Below are positions 7,999-15,909 of a stretch of 64,000 bases of DNA, one piece after another. The first letter of the stretch is position 1. The number at the start of each line of letters is the position of its first letter. This stretch comes from Bacteroidales bacterium (GTDB taxonomy: Bacteria > Bacteroidota > Bacteroidia > Bacteroidales > UBA932). The position numbers and the translations under genes were made by a program. The DNA is taken from contig JAFYYM010000012.1 of the NCBI GenBank assembly GCA_017557535.1, positions 62,001-126,000 of the forward strand, read 5' to 3'. The notes beneath the pieces were generated by a model. It saw only the letters and a list, made by a program, of their open reading frames with translations, ran no database searches and had not been told where the DNA came from.

Positions 7999-9183
7999 AT
8001 GAAAAAGTACATCAGAGTTATGCTTGGCCGTGGCAGCATTTATGCGAAGAAATGCCGAGAACAAGGTTATATTGGAGCGGGGTTCGAAGTTAATGTGGAT
8101 TTGTCAGACTCTCTTTTCGAGAATTGGAGAGACTTTAACAAAAAGTTTATCCCTATGTGGATGAATAATGTCCCAGGTAAATCGAAAGTAACAGCAGGCC
8201 TAGCTTGCGGCTTTCTTTGGACTATTGTAAAAGGATTAAGAATCGGAGATGTTGTTCTTTGTCCATCTGGAGAGGGTTATTATTATGTTGGCACCATCGA
8301 CAGTGATTACTATTACGAGCCAAAAGAGGAATTGCCCCATCGCAGAAAAGTGGTTTGGATGGACAAGGTGATTGAACGTAAAAGGATGTCTAAGGAGCTT
8401 AAGAACTCTTCTGGATCTATTGGGACATGTTCTGATGTGACAAAGTATTCTGTCGAAATTGAGGATCTTCTTTATGGATCATCAAATGTTCAACCAGAAT
8501 CCCCAAATAGCATTGCGCCGTCAGTTCCGACCAAGCATTTTGACGAGCGTTCATTACATAAATTGTTTTGCAATTTCCTTCGAACTAGAGGTATATATGC
8601 AAAGACCATTTACCATGAAAAATCATCAAACAAATCTGATAATGCTCAGAAATGGATTCACCCAGATATTATAGGCGCCCAATTCGAAGATTTTAAGAAT
8701 GATGCTACACTATCATTGCTTAAAGCAACAGAGCCGAAAGAGTCAATACACATTTATTCTTACGAACTAAAACGAAGAATCGAGTCTGATTACCAACTGA
8801 AGCAGTTTTATTTTCAAGCGCTTTCTAATAGCAGCTGGGCTAATTTCGGATATCTTGTTGCCTTTGAGATAAATGAGGATTTAGATGAAGAAATGGCGCG
8901 TTTGAATAATGCTTTCGGTATAGGCATTATTTTGATGCAGGCAAATGATTCTAAGATTCTATATCCAGCAAGAGAGAAAGCTCTTGATTATAACACCATT
9001 GAAAAGCTGAATAATCTAAACACAGACTTCTGCGAATTCATCAAAAAGCTTTCAAAGGTAATGAATGCATCTAAGGATTATACTTCAGATGCAAAGAATT
9101 CATTTGAAAAGATTTGCGATAAAATCTTTGAGTCAGATGAAGAGCTTGAACTCTATTGCAAAGAGCATTGTATTCCATTTTAA
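7999..9183 (+). CDS. PUA/EVE-like plus PD-(D/E)xK nuclease-like protein (HrgA/Mrr-type candidate)
   Basis: A 394-aa protein with no signal peptide. Residues 1-125 include GLRIGDVVLCPSGEGYYYVG and a DYYY motif followed by HRRKVVWM, a pattern like the PUA-fold/EVE-type domains that read modified bases in restriction proteins. Residues about 180-350 contain a short winged-helix-like start (LHKLFCNFLRTRGIYAKTIY), then HPDIIG (D223) and YELK (E256-x-K258), the layout of a PD-(D/E)xK nuclease, with a helix after it that fits the usual conserved Q region (KQFYFQAL). It could be a modification-dependent endonuclease partnering the upstream helicase. It follows that gene by 12 nt. The DNA is clearly more AT-rich than the rest of the window, suggesting recent acquisition. 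Fold assignment is by eye. Confidence 0.7.
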   Translation: MKKYIRVMLGRGSIYAKKCREQGYIGAGFEVNVDLSDSLFENWRDFNKKFIPMWMNNVPGKSKVTAGLACGFLWTIVKGLRIGDVVLCPSGEGYYYVGTIDSDYYYEPKEELPHRRKVVWMDKVIERKRMSKELKNSSGSIGTCSDVTKYSVEIEDLLYGSSNVQPESPNSIAPSVPTKHFDERSLHKLFCNFLRTRGIYAKTIYHEKSSNKSDNAQKWIHPDIIGAQFEDFKNDATLSLLKATEPKESIHIYSYELKRRIESDYQLKQFYFQALSNSSWANFGYLVAFEINEDLDEEMARLNNAFGIGIILMQANDSKILYPAREKALDYNTIEKLNNLNTDFCEFIKKLSKVMNASKDYTSDAKNSFEKICDKIFESDEELELYCKEHCIPF

Positions 9184-9219
9184 CCTGCACTCTGAAAGGA
9201 TAATTAAAAGAAAAAGACC

Positions 9220-9227
9220 TACCTTTG
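9220..9227 (+). promoter_or_regulatory. Bacteroidetes -7 box upstream of the 9290 gene
   Basis: TACCTTTG fits TAnnTTTG and lies in the gap after the defence operon, about 62 nt before the ATG at 9290. No clear -33 TTTG was seen. Confidence 0.5.
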
Positions 9228-9289
9228 CCCCTGCATCAAGAGTCTCCCTGGTCGCGCACAACACCGATGCCTGATTTTTTGTGACTAAT

Positions 9290-9772
9290 ATGACCTTCCT
9301 CCTTGAATCCCTGCTCGCCTGCGCGCTCTTCACGCTGTTCGTGTTCCTGATGTCCCGGAACCCGGTGAAGACCATCTTCAACTATCCCCCGGCCATCATT
9401 GAGCGCTGCCGTACGCTGGGCCTCGTCGATGACAGCAACCGTCCCGGCGGACCGGGCTTCTATGCGAAGAAGATCATTGCCCTGATCATCTTCGGCGTGC
9501 TTCTGGGCTTCCTCGTCAAGTATGTCAACGGATGCGCGACCTTCTGGTGCGGGACGCTCACGGCCTACGCCCTCTGGTGCGTCGTGGACTGGTTCGATGC
9601 GTTGGTGCTGGACTGCCTGTGGTTCTGCCACGACAGGCATTTCGTGATCAAGGGGACCGAGGATATGACGAAGGAATACCACGACTACTGGTTCCATATC
9701 AAGGGCTCCCTCATCGGCATGGTGCTGGCCATCCCGGCCGCCTTCATAGCCGGGCTCATCGTAGTAATGTAA
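9290..9772 (+). CDS. Hypothetical integral membrane protein
   Basis: A 160-aa protein of unrecognised family. Hydrophobic segments lie near residues 2-20, 62-80, 85-105 and 140-160, separated by short polar loops (NRPGGPGF; RHFVIKGTEDM). There are several tryptophans and cysteines in the central hydrophobic part. I chose ATG 9290; an in-frame GTG at 9281 would add three residues. It meets the following leftward gene stop to stop (TAA ends at 9772, the opposing stop begins at 9773). No function can be assigned; position right after the defence operon may be coincidental since it has its own promoter-like box. Confidence 0.65.
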   Translation: MTFLLESLLACALFTLFVFLMSRNPVKTIFNYPPAIIERCRTLGLVDDSNRPGGPGFYAKKIIALIIFGVLLGFLVKYVNGCATFWCGTLTAYALWCVVDWFDALVLDCLWFCHDRHFVIKGTEDMTKEYHDYWFHIKGSLIGMVLAIPAAFIAGLIVVM

Positions 9773-10606
9773 CTACCTTCCCAAAAACTCCTTTATGATC
9801 CCGATGGCTTCTTGCTGGACTTCGCCGCGGAAGCCGTGGCCAGCGCCAGGCATCACCTTGAAGGAGGAGTTCTTGTAGGCCTCATGGGCCTTTTCTGAAT
9901 AAGAAATCGGCACAAGGCGGTCACTGTCACCGTGGATAATCTGAACCGGACCAGTGTACCGGGATATTCTTCCATAGACATCCAGGTCGTACAGACCTTC
10001 GACATAAGCCCTTCCCAACTGCATCCCGAAGGAATTGACAACCTCGGGCATATCCGTGATTTTAGGGTACTTAGTGACCCAGTCGTCCTTGATGCACAGG
10101 GCCGGATAGATAAGGACGAGCTTCTCGACTTTATCGGGATTGTCACCGGCATAAAGGGCCGACACCATGCCGCCCTGGCTTATTCCAAGCAAGGTGACCT
10201 TCCCCTTCTTTATTCCCTTGATATTCTTTAATCCCTCGATGACAGCCCCAAGGTCATCCTCTTCCGAGAATATCGACATGTCCGAAGTCTTGCCGTCGGA
10301 CTTGCTGGCCCTGCCTCCACCGCAGAAGTCATAGCAATAGACTGCATAGCCGAGCTTGACGAGAGCCTCGGCATAAGGGGCACCGGAGCGGTGGTCGCTC
10401 CCGATGCCGTGCGACACGACAAGAGAAGGAGCTTTCTTGATCCCGTCAGGTCTGTACAGGACTCCATATATCCTCTGCTCACCTTTGCTGAACCAGAGTT
10501 CCTCCTGTGAGAATGTATCTACGTTGGCGGCATTTTTGACAGAGGCGCAACCGCCAAGCGAGAATAATGCCGTCAGGATAATGATAAATGTCGTTAACTT
10601 TTTCAT
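9773..10606 (-). CDS. Exported alpha/beta hydrolase (lipoprotein)
   Basis: A 277-aa protein with a lipoprotein signal peptide (hydrophobic core followed by LGGCAS, Cys at about residue 20). The alpha/beta-hydrolase fold is supported by VVSHGIGSDHRSGAPYAEAL (oxyanion region), the nucleophile elbow GISQGG (Ser near residue 144), an acid region around IIHGDSDRLVPI and a final GAGHGF with the catalytic His. This resembles the dienelactone-hydrolase/serine-aminopeptidase group, which includes esterases and acyl hydrolases. The substrate cannot be told. It probably acts on the periplasmic or outer surface. It is a single gene with a TATCTTTG box 26 nt before the start. Confidence 0.85.
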   Translation of the reverse strand: MKKLTTFIIILTALFSLGGCASVKNAANVDTFSQEELWFSKGEQRIYGVLYRPDGIKKAPSLVVSHGIGSDHRSGAPYAEALVKLGYAVYCYDFCGGGRASKSDGKTSDMSIFSEEDDLGAVIEGLKNIKGIKKGKVTLLGISQGGMVSALYAGDNPDKVEKLVLIYPALCIKDDWVTKYPKITDMPEVVNSFGMQLGRAYVEGLYDLDVYGRISRYTGPVQIIHGDSDRLVPISYSEKAHEAYKNSSFKVMPGAGHGFRGEVQQEAIGIIKEFLGR

Positions 10607-10631
10607 GGCGATTAGTTTATCTTTATGAATT

Positions 10632-10639
10632 CAAAGATA
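10632..10639 (-). promoter_or_regulatory. -7 box of the alpha/beta hydrolase gene
   Basis: Read leftward this is TATCTTTG, an exact fit to TAnnTTTG, about 25 nt before the start at 10606. Confidence 0.65.
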
Positions 10640-10660
10640 AACAAGAATAACGCATTATAA

Positions 10661-10759
10661 TGTACAAGGTGGGAAAATATCGTCGAGACCTTGCACAGAA
10701 AACGGCCTTCTAGGCCTTTTAGCGTACAAGGTCCCAAGCATAGAAGCCCACCTTGCACA
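10661..10759. repeat. Nested inverted repeats upstream of the hydrolase promoter
   Basis: Four copies of a TGTACAAGGT-like word in alternating orientation: forward at 10661 and about 10723, reverse at 10688 and 10750. The outer pair extends to 13 bp (10661-10673 against 10747-10759, 12 of 13 pair). The centre holds a hairpin AAGGCC/GGCCTT (about 10703-10718). It may be an operator array or a structured element; no protein is coded convincingly on either strand. Confidence 0.55.
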
Positions 10760-10779
10760 TAAATAAGGTGGTAATATGA

Positions 10780-10793
10780 GAAGGGACGAGATT
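10780..10793. repeat. 14-bp copy of the tRNA-Ser 3' end
   Basis: GAAGGGACGAGATT is identical to 10975-10988, which is the acceptor/T-arm end of the tRNA-Ser gene. The copy lies 195 bp beyond the tRNA 3' end, the arrangement left by integration at a tRNA, but it is short. Confidence 0.5.
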
Positions 10794-10831
10794 TGCCCGC
10801 CTGCGGCGGCCACATCTCGGGGGATCCGGGA

Positions 10832-10966
10832 GCAATCAGCGACGGCAGATGTGCCTTCGGCACAACTTTGTCGCCATGTGGCACCCTTATGAGAGCAAGC
10901 TCTCAACGGGACCCCATAACGACAAATGCCGCACCTCTCGGTGCGGCATCTGCCGTCTCTGATTGC
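10832..10966. repeat. 20-bp inverted repeat enclosing hairpins next to tRNA-Ser
   Basis: 10832-10851 and 10947-10966 are reverse complements at 19 of 20 positions. Between them are smaller hairpins: TGTGCC-TTC-GGCACA (about 10850-10864) and a perfect 10-bp stem with TCTC loop (10926-10949). The 550-bp gap from 10607 to 11157 otherwise holds the tRNA and the repeats above; nothing there looks protein-coding. It could be a miniature element, a processed RNA or a tRNA-downstream terminator. Confidence 0.6.
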
Positions 10967-10972
10967 ATTGCG

Positions 10973-11059
10973 CGGAAGGGACGAGATTCGAACTCGTGGT
11001 ACGGTTACCCGTACGACAGTTTAGCAAACTGTTGGTTTCAGCCACTCACCCACCCTTCC
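10973..11059 (-). tRNA. tRNA-Ser (anticodon GCT)
   Basis: Read leftward, the 7-bp acceptor stem GGAAGGG/CCCTTCC pairs perfectly. The anticodon loop TTGCTAA sits on a 5-bp ACAGT/ACTGT stem, giving anticodon GCT for AGC/AGU serine codons. A long variable arm (GTACGGGTAACCGTAC) and T-arm CGAGTTCGAATCTCG are present, as in class II tRNAs. The length is about 87 nt, the discriminator is G, and CCA is not encoded. Confidence 0.95.
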
Positions 11060-11157
11060 AGTGGTCTCGGCTGAATGGTTTTGTCAAACCGTTCACTCAA
11101 GTCGGGACTGCAAAGATACAAAAATTAATTATTTCGCAATAGCCTTGGGAAAAAGAT

Positions 11158-12279
11158 TTAATTCTCGGTACCTACCAGGTATTTCGCTCCGGGAAGGAAA
11201 GACAGAATCTTCACCGCCACGGCGCTGCAGATGAAGGACAAAAGGGCGATGGCCGGGATGGCGAGCCCGACGGGGATCGAAGGGGTGGCCCTGTCGCCTC
11301 CAATGATCCAAGTCGCGATCGGGGCCAGGAAGAACATGTGCGCCAGGTACATCCCGAAGGTGAGCTTGGCTATGCCAGTGACGGGCTTCTGGACCTTTTC
11401 AGGCACGTTCTCTATGCAGGAGAAGAGCAGGAAGGCGCCGAAGGTGGCAAGCAGCACGTTGGGGGTGCAGAAAGGCCATGCCCACTCGATCTCGGGAGTC
11501 TCGATGACCACCCCCGGGACACCTTTCCACCAGAATGACCAGCCTGTGAAGGCAGCTCCCACGAGAAAGCATAATATGCCGATAATCAACTTCTTCCTGC
11601 GATTCCAATCAAGATGTGTTCGAATAAAATGGGTAAGCACGAGGTAGCCAAGGTAGCCCGAGCAATACCAAAACGCACCGTATTCATTCCAGAAACATTC
11701 GCCCCAAAGCTCTGGGCTGATGAACCGGTGCAGCCATGGAATGAAGGTCGTGAACGAGAACAACCCGATGAATATCAGTTCTTCCTTCGCGGATGCCTTT
11801 TCCAGCCACGGCGAGACCACCGGGATAATCAGGTACAGGCTTATCAGGGGATACATGAACCAGAGGTGCCCTGCCATCGAGGGGAAGTTGAAAGGAAGGA
11901 GCTTAAGGTCGGCGAGGGACTGCTCCCAAGTCATTCCGCCCCAAAGAAGAGGCAGGAAGGTGTAGAGCAGAAGGAAGGTCACGAAGGGCGGGAGAATCCT
12001 CCCGAAACGTCTCTTGTAGAACGATCCCATGGTCTGGCCCGGCTTCAAGGGGACCAGCAGGAAGGCCGAGACTATCATGAATAGCGGAACCGCCGTCCTG
12101 CCCAAGAAACCATCGTAGAATGCCACCCAGAAACGGTTGCTCTCGTTAGCGAGCATGGAGACGTTACCTGCGAGCCCGGAAGAGTCGGCGCCGTAGAAAT
12201 TCTCACTCGCATGGACGAACATGACCATCAGGCACGCCACGACCCTGATCCAGTCTATAAACTCGATTCTCTTATTCAT
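11158..12279 (-). CDS. Membrane acyltransferase (acyltransferase family 3)
   Basis: A 373-aa multi-spanning protein starting IEFIDWIRVVACLMVMFVHA, the first helix signature of acyltransferase-3 enzymes, which carry the His of the active site there (H23). About ten hydrophobic segments follow, with a conserved-looking YKRRFGRILPPF loop and a WFMYPLISLYLIIPVVSPWL helix. These inner-membrane proteins O-acetylate or O-acylate surface or periplasmic sugars. It follows the DUF gene at 12297 by 17 nt in the same direction and probably shares its transcript. The target glycan is unknown. Confidence 0.88.
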   Translation of the reverse strand: MNKRIEFIDWIRVVACLMVMFVHASENFYGADSSGLAGNVSMLANESNRFWVAFYDGFLGRTAVPLFMIVSAFLLVPLKPGQTMGSFYKRRFGRILPPFVTFLLLYTFLPLLWGGMTWEQSLADLKLLPFNFPSMAGHLWFMYPLISLYLIIPVVSPWLEKASAKEELIFIGLFSFTTFIPWLHRFISPELWGECFWNEYGAFWYCSGYLGYLVLTHFIRTHLDWNRRKKLIIGILCFLVGAAFTGWSFWWKGVPGVVIETPEIEWAWPFCTPNVLLATFGAFLLFSCIENVPEKVQKPVTGIAKLTFGMYLAHMFFLAPIATWIIGGDRATPSIPVGLAIPAIALLSFICSAVAVKILSFLPGAKYLVGTEN

Positions 12280-12296
12280 ATTTTACTAATGTTCAA

Positions 12297-13511
12297 CTAG
12301 TTCCCGCTCTCGAACGTGTCGAGCTTGACGCTAGTTCCGAAGACCTTTCCGGCGAGCTTCTCCAGCTCTTCAGCGGGTCCTTCAAGGTGGAAGGTGAACT
12401 GGGTGTGGGTGAGGCTCTCCCCGGGGGCGAGGGCGGCTCCGGGCGAGGAGGTCTCGATCTCGTAGAAGGGTCCCATCACGACTCCGGTCTCGGTGGGGCC
12501 GTCGTTGTAGGAGTTGATCACGTCGCCTCCGAAGTTGTTTTCCTGAGGGCCCCACTGGGAGTTGACATAGTCATTAACTCCTTGAGGGATAGTGTATTTA
12601 AGAATATTCAAAACACCAGCCTTGGGGTCGAAGCTGCCGCAAAGGTCCTTGGCGCTCCCGGAAGGGAGGCCGATCTTGGCCCTGTATTTCCCGTCGATCC
12701 GGAAATAGACGAAGCCGTCCTTAACCTCGAGCCTGTCGGCGGGGACTGACCCGAAATAGTCATCTTTGACCACCTTGCCCTCAAATGTCTGATTATACGG
12801 AATAAACACGACAGTCGAAGGGGTCGGGGGATACATCCCGAGCAGCCAGACAGAAGGCATGCCGGTCTCTTTGTTCCAAGTCCCGGCGCCGAGGTTCTTG
12901 ATTGTGTTGGCGGTGCGATATGCCACCGGAGCTACTCCCTCAGGCAGTTCAATTCCCAGAACCTTCTCAACCTCAGAGCGATCCAGAAGCCTGACCGACC
13001 TCCGTACTCCGATGCTGAACTCCACCCCCGAAGCGTTGGTCAACGTGGCCTCTTTGGTGAACACGGCCTCGGACTCTGATGAAGACTCAACCTCGAAAGG
13101 CTCCGAGTCGATGAACGCCGGGACGTCCCAGTTGGCGTAGACTTGCTCTACTCCCGGCTTGAAATACCATGAGAAGGGACCGCCCTCCGGGCCGATCCAG
13201 AAGCGCTCCTCCCCTCCGAAGGGGTTGAACTGAGGGTTTGCGAAACCCTCGGCGACCGCCTTGTGGTTGATCCAGCCGAAGGTGGGGCCACCCAGCCCTC
13301 TGGTTGTTGAAGTCATGACCCGTCCCTGATAAGCCGGGACAAGGAGCACTCTCGCCTGGCCGTCAGGACTGGTCAACTCCAGCGTCCCGACTCCATTTGC
13401 GGCGAAGAAATCTTTGTCGTAACCGTATGTTCCCATATCATAAGATTTGTCGCAGGCGGCGGCTCCCAAAAGGAGCAGTCCCGCAAGGATGATTGTCACG
13501 TGTCTTCTCAT
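12297..13511 (-). CDS. Lipoprotein of a DUF6786-like family
   Basis: A 404-aa lipoprotein. I start it at ATG 13511 because the signal peptide with lipobox GAAACD begins there; a longer frame to 13661 would overlap the divergent gene's leader. The mature part is beta-rich with EERFWIGPEGGPFSWYF and a long run of aromatic and Gly residues reminiscent of galactose-mutarotase-like beta-sandwiches, and I recall the family as DUF6786, without certainty. A role in sugar binding or as a non-catalytic partner is a guess. First gene of a two-gene leftward operon with the acyltransferase, divergent from the glycan cluster starting at 13570. Confidence 0.7.
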   Translation of the reverse strand: MRRHVTIILAGLLLLGAAACDKSYDMGTYGYDKDFFAANGVGTLELTSPDGQARVLLVPAYQGRVMTSTTRGLGGPTFGWINHKAVAEGFANPQFNPFGGEERFWIGPEGGPFSWYFKPGVEQVYANWDVPAFIDSEPFEVESSSESEAVFTKEATLTNASGVEFSIGVRRSVRLLDRSEVEKVLGIELPEGVAPVAYRTANTIKNLGAGTWNKETGMPSVWLLGMYPPTPSTVVFIPYNQTFEGKVVKDDYFGSVPADRLEVKDGFVYFRIDGKYRAKIGLPSGSAKDLCGSFDPKAGVLNILKYTIPQGVNDYVNSQWGPQENNFGGDVINSYNDGPTETGVVMGPFYEIETSSPGAALAPGESLTHTQFTFHLEGPAEELEKLAGKVFGTSVKLDTFESGN

Positions 13512-13516
13512 ATTAA

Positions 13517-13564
13517 CAAAAATAGCTATTAATCTCGGAAAGAGGCAAAAAAACACTAACTTTA
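13517..13564. promoter_or_regulatory. Divergent promoter region between 13511 and 13570
   Basis: Leftward TATTTTTG (13517-13524, full TAnnTTTG match) lies only 5 nt from the left gene's ATG; rightward TAACTTTA (13557-13564, one mismatch) lies 5 nt from the right gene's ATG. Both would give messages with almost no leader. Confidence 0.45.
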
Positions 13565-13569
13565 AGGCT

Positions 13570-14634
13570 ATGGAACGAATTCTAAAGCATCTCCTTATCG
13601 CAACGGCCTTCTTATCTCTCGCCGCTCCATCCCGCGCCCAGGACATCCCTAACCGCCACACGGTTCCCGGCCAGAGGTATTTGAAGGAATATTGGGGACA
13701 ATCCGATCTGTACCTCCAGCACCAGGCCTATTATATGCTTGACCTGGCGGACAAGGCGTTGAACGAGAATCCCCCTTCCTTGAAGATAGGCAGGGAACGT
13801 GAGATGGCCTTGCTGATGGTGGACGCCGTGACCCATGAGCCGGCCCCTATCGACAACCCCGCCGTGCTGGACTTCCTCTCCAGGAGAATGATCCGGGTTG
13901 TGGACGATCTCAACACACCCATGAAGGGGCGGAAATCGCTTAGAATCTATAAGTTATACAATAGTGGGATTCTTTTCCGCACAAAGGATTTGACAGTGGC
14001 TGTCGACATTAACGGGCGAACAGGGAAACTCATTCCGGACGAGATCATGAGCCAGATCCTAGACCATATCGACATCCTTTTCTACACCCATAACCATAGT
14101 GACCATATCGACCCTCACGTCCGGGACATGTGCCACAAGAAAGGGATTCCCGTCTTCGCCACCGACGAGATATTCATGAACGACATCCAAGTCAATCACA
14201 TACGACCTGAAGGGCCTGAGGCTTTCGACATAGAGCTCCCGAAGGGGACAATCACAGTCAATGTCCTTCCGGGCCACCAGGATCAGGTGCATAACAACAT
14301 CTGGATCGTGACGCTCCCGAACGGGAAGGTGGTCGGCGCCACCGGTGACCAGTGGAAGAGCGACGGAAGCGATCTGGTATGGCTGAGGAATATTCATGAG
14401 AAACTCCCCCGGATCGACGTCCTGTCGATGGATTGCTGGATCCACGACTTCGACGATCATGTGGCCGCTTTCAACCCCCGCCTCCTCATCTCACAGCATG
14501 AGGACGAGATCGGCGCCCATGGAATCGACCACCGCGAGGCGCTTTGGATGACCATATTCAAGAATACCAATGTCCACCAAAGCCTGGTCCCTTGGGTTCT
14601 GATGACCTGGGGCGAATGGTTTGATTATAAATAG
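13570..14634 (+). CDS. Exported MBL-fold metallo-hydrolase
   Basis: A 354-aa protein; I start at ATG 13570 where a cleavable signal peptide begins (hydrophobic core ending LAAPSRAQD). The metallo-beta-lactamase metal site is HNHSDHID (HxHxDH) near residue 176, preceded by a beta strand ending in the DLTVAVDI segment. Later ligands fit LPGHQDQ, ATGDQW and the SQHED region. MBL-fold hydrolases of this UlaG-like kind cleave lactones, phosphoesters or amides; the substrate is not evident. It heads a rightward cluster, with the PLP enzyme starting 3 nt after its stop, so the two are likely co-translated. A sugar-lactone role would suit the oxidoreductases nearby, but that is inference. Confidence 0.8.
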   Translation: MERILKHLLIATAFLSLAAPSRAQDIPNRHTVPGQRYLKEYWGQSDLYLQHQAYYMLDLADKALNENPPSLKIGREREMALLMVDAVTHEPAPIDNPAVLDFLSRRMIRVVDDLNTPMKGRKSLRIYKLYNSGILFRTKDLTVAVDINGRTGKLIPDEIMSQILDHIDILFYTHNHSDHIDPHVRDMCHKKGIPVFATDEIFMNDIQVNHIRPEGPEAFDIELPKGTITVNVLPGHQDQVHNNIWIVTLPNGKVVGATGDQWKSDGSDLVWLRNIHEKLPRIDVLSMDCWIHDFDDHVAAFNPRLLISQHEDEIGAHGIDHREALWMTIFKNTNVHQSLVPWVLMTWGEWFDYK

Positions 14635-14637
14635 TTT

Positions 14638-15909
14638 ATGAAACGCAGAACTTTCATCAAGGGGATGGCGGCGGCCGGGGCTTCGACCCTGGTCCCCGCT
14701 GCCGGGGCCACTCTCGCATTGTCTTCCTGCGCCCGCCCCAAACCTTTCCCGATAGGCGACTTCAATGAAGTGATTGACCGAGGCGGCACCTGGAGCATCA
14801 AGTACGGCAGGGCGAAGAACGGGGAGATCCCGATGTGGATTGCGGATATGGATTTCCGCACCGATCCTTATGTGAGCAAGGCTTTGAGACACCGCCTTGA
14901 CAGGGACGTCCTTGGCTACACCGCCACTCCCCCGGAGTTCATCGATGCCGTCGCTGGATGGGTGAAGGCCAGGCATGGTTATGAGGTTCAAAAAGAATGG
15001 GTTGGGTATGCCCCGGGTGTGATCACGTCCCTCAATCAGGCCTATCTGGCTTTCACTGAGCCGGGGGATAAAATCGTTATCCAACCGCCGGTCTACGACC
15101 ACTTCAAACTCTACATAGAGAGACTCGGAAGGGTGGCTGTGGATAACCCCCTGATCTATGACCAACACGGAAAATACCGCATGGATTTCGAGGGGCTGGA
15201 GAAGCTTTTCGACGAGAAAACCAAGATCCTTCTGCTCTGCAATCCCCAGAATCCTGTCGGGATCCTATGGGATAAGGAGACTCTCTCGACTCTTGCAGAA
15301 ATATGTGATCGTCACGGAGTTATAGTCATATCCGACGAGATTCACGGCGACTTGGCCCTCTATCACAAGACCCACACGCCCTTCTGCAGCGTGAGCGAGG
15401 CGGCGGCCAGAGTCGGGATGATATTCGCCGGGCCCACGAAAGCGTTCAACCTCGCGGGACTCACGGGGACGGCATATTGCATAATCCCGGACAAGGAGAA
15501 AAGGGAAAAGTATCTCGGATGCCTGAGGAACGCCAAACTGGATGAGGCGTCGGTGATGACTATAGAGGCGGTCATCGCTGCCTACAGGGAAGACACTTCC
15601 TGGCTTGAGTCCCTCATAAGATATATTGAAGGCAATATCTTTCAGGTCGAGAAGTTCGTGGCAACCCACGACCTTGGAATAAAATCCATAAGGCCGCAAG
15701 CCTCATTCCTTATATGGTTGGATTTCAGAGAGTTGGGGCTCTCGCAAGAAGAGCTGATGGAGCGCTTCATCAAAAAAGCCAAAGTGATTCCGAGCAACGG
15801 ACTCTCTTACGGTCCCGGCGGAGAAGGCTTCGTCCGGCTCAACCTCGGCTGCCCCATAAGCGTCCTCAACGATGCCCTTGACCGCATAGCAAAAGCGTTC
15901 GCAAGATGA
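14638..15909 (+). CDS. Tat-exported PatB/MalY-like PLP-dependent lyase or aminotransferase
   Basis: A 423-aa fold-type I PLP enzyme. The core motifs are the MalY/PatB ones: PMWIADMDF near residue 60, CNPQNPVG, SDEIHGDL (PLP-binding Asp), and GPTKAFNLAGL with the Schiff-base lysine K268. Cystathionine beta-lyases of this group release ammonia, pyruvate and a thiol. The N-terminus is unusual: MKRRTFIKG is a twin-arginine signal, followed by a hydrophobic stretch and LALSSCARP, a lipobox. So a cofactor-loaded enzyme seems to be exported folded and possibly lipid-anchored. It begins 3 nt after the MBL gene and overlaps the next gene by 4 nt. Activity on a sulfur amino acid conjugate is possible but unproven. 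Confidence 0.85.
   Translation: MKRRTFIKGMAAAGASTLVPAAGATLALSSCARPKPFPIGDFNEVIDRGGTWSIKYGRAKNGEIPMWIADMDFRTDPYVSKALRHRLDRDVLGYTATPPEFIDAVAGWVKARHGYEVQKEWVGYAPGVITSLNQAYLAFTEPGDKIVIQPPVYDHFKLYIERLGRVAVDNPLIYDQHGKYRMDFEGLEKLFDEKTKILLLCNPQNPVGILWDKETLSTLAEICDRHGVIVISDEIHGDLALYHKTHTPFCSVSEAAARVGMIFAGPTKAFNLAGLTGTAYCIIPDKEKREKYLGCLRNAKLDEASVMTIEAVIAAYREDTSWLESLIRYIEGNIFQVEKFVATHDLGIKSIRPQASFLIWLDFRELGLSQEELMERFIKKAKVIPSNGLSYGPGGEGFVRLNLGCPISVLNDALDRIAKAFAR

Noticed and set aside
10612..10906. Open frames on the minus strand and 10793-11074 on the plus strand near tRNA-Ser
   Set aside because: They run through hairpins and the tRNA gene and have no recognisable protein features.
11614..12084. A 156-codon open frame opposite the acyltransferase
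   Set aside because: Antisense shadow with charged, low-complexity translation and no supporting signal.
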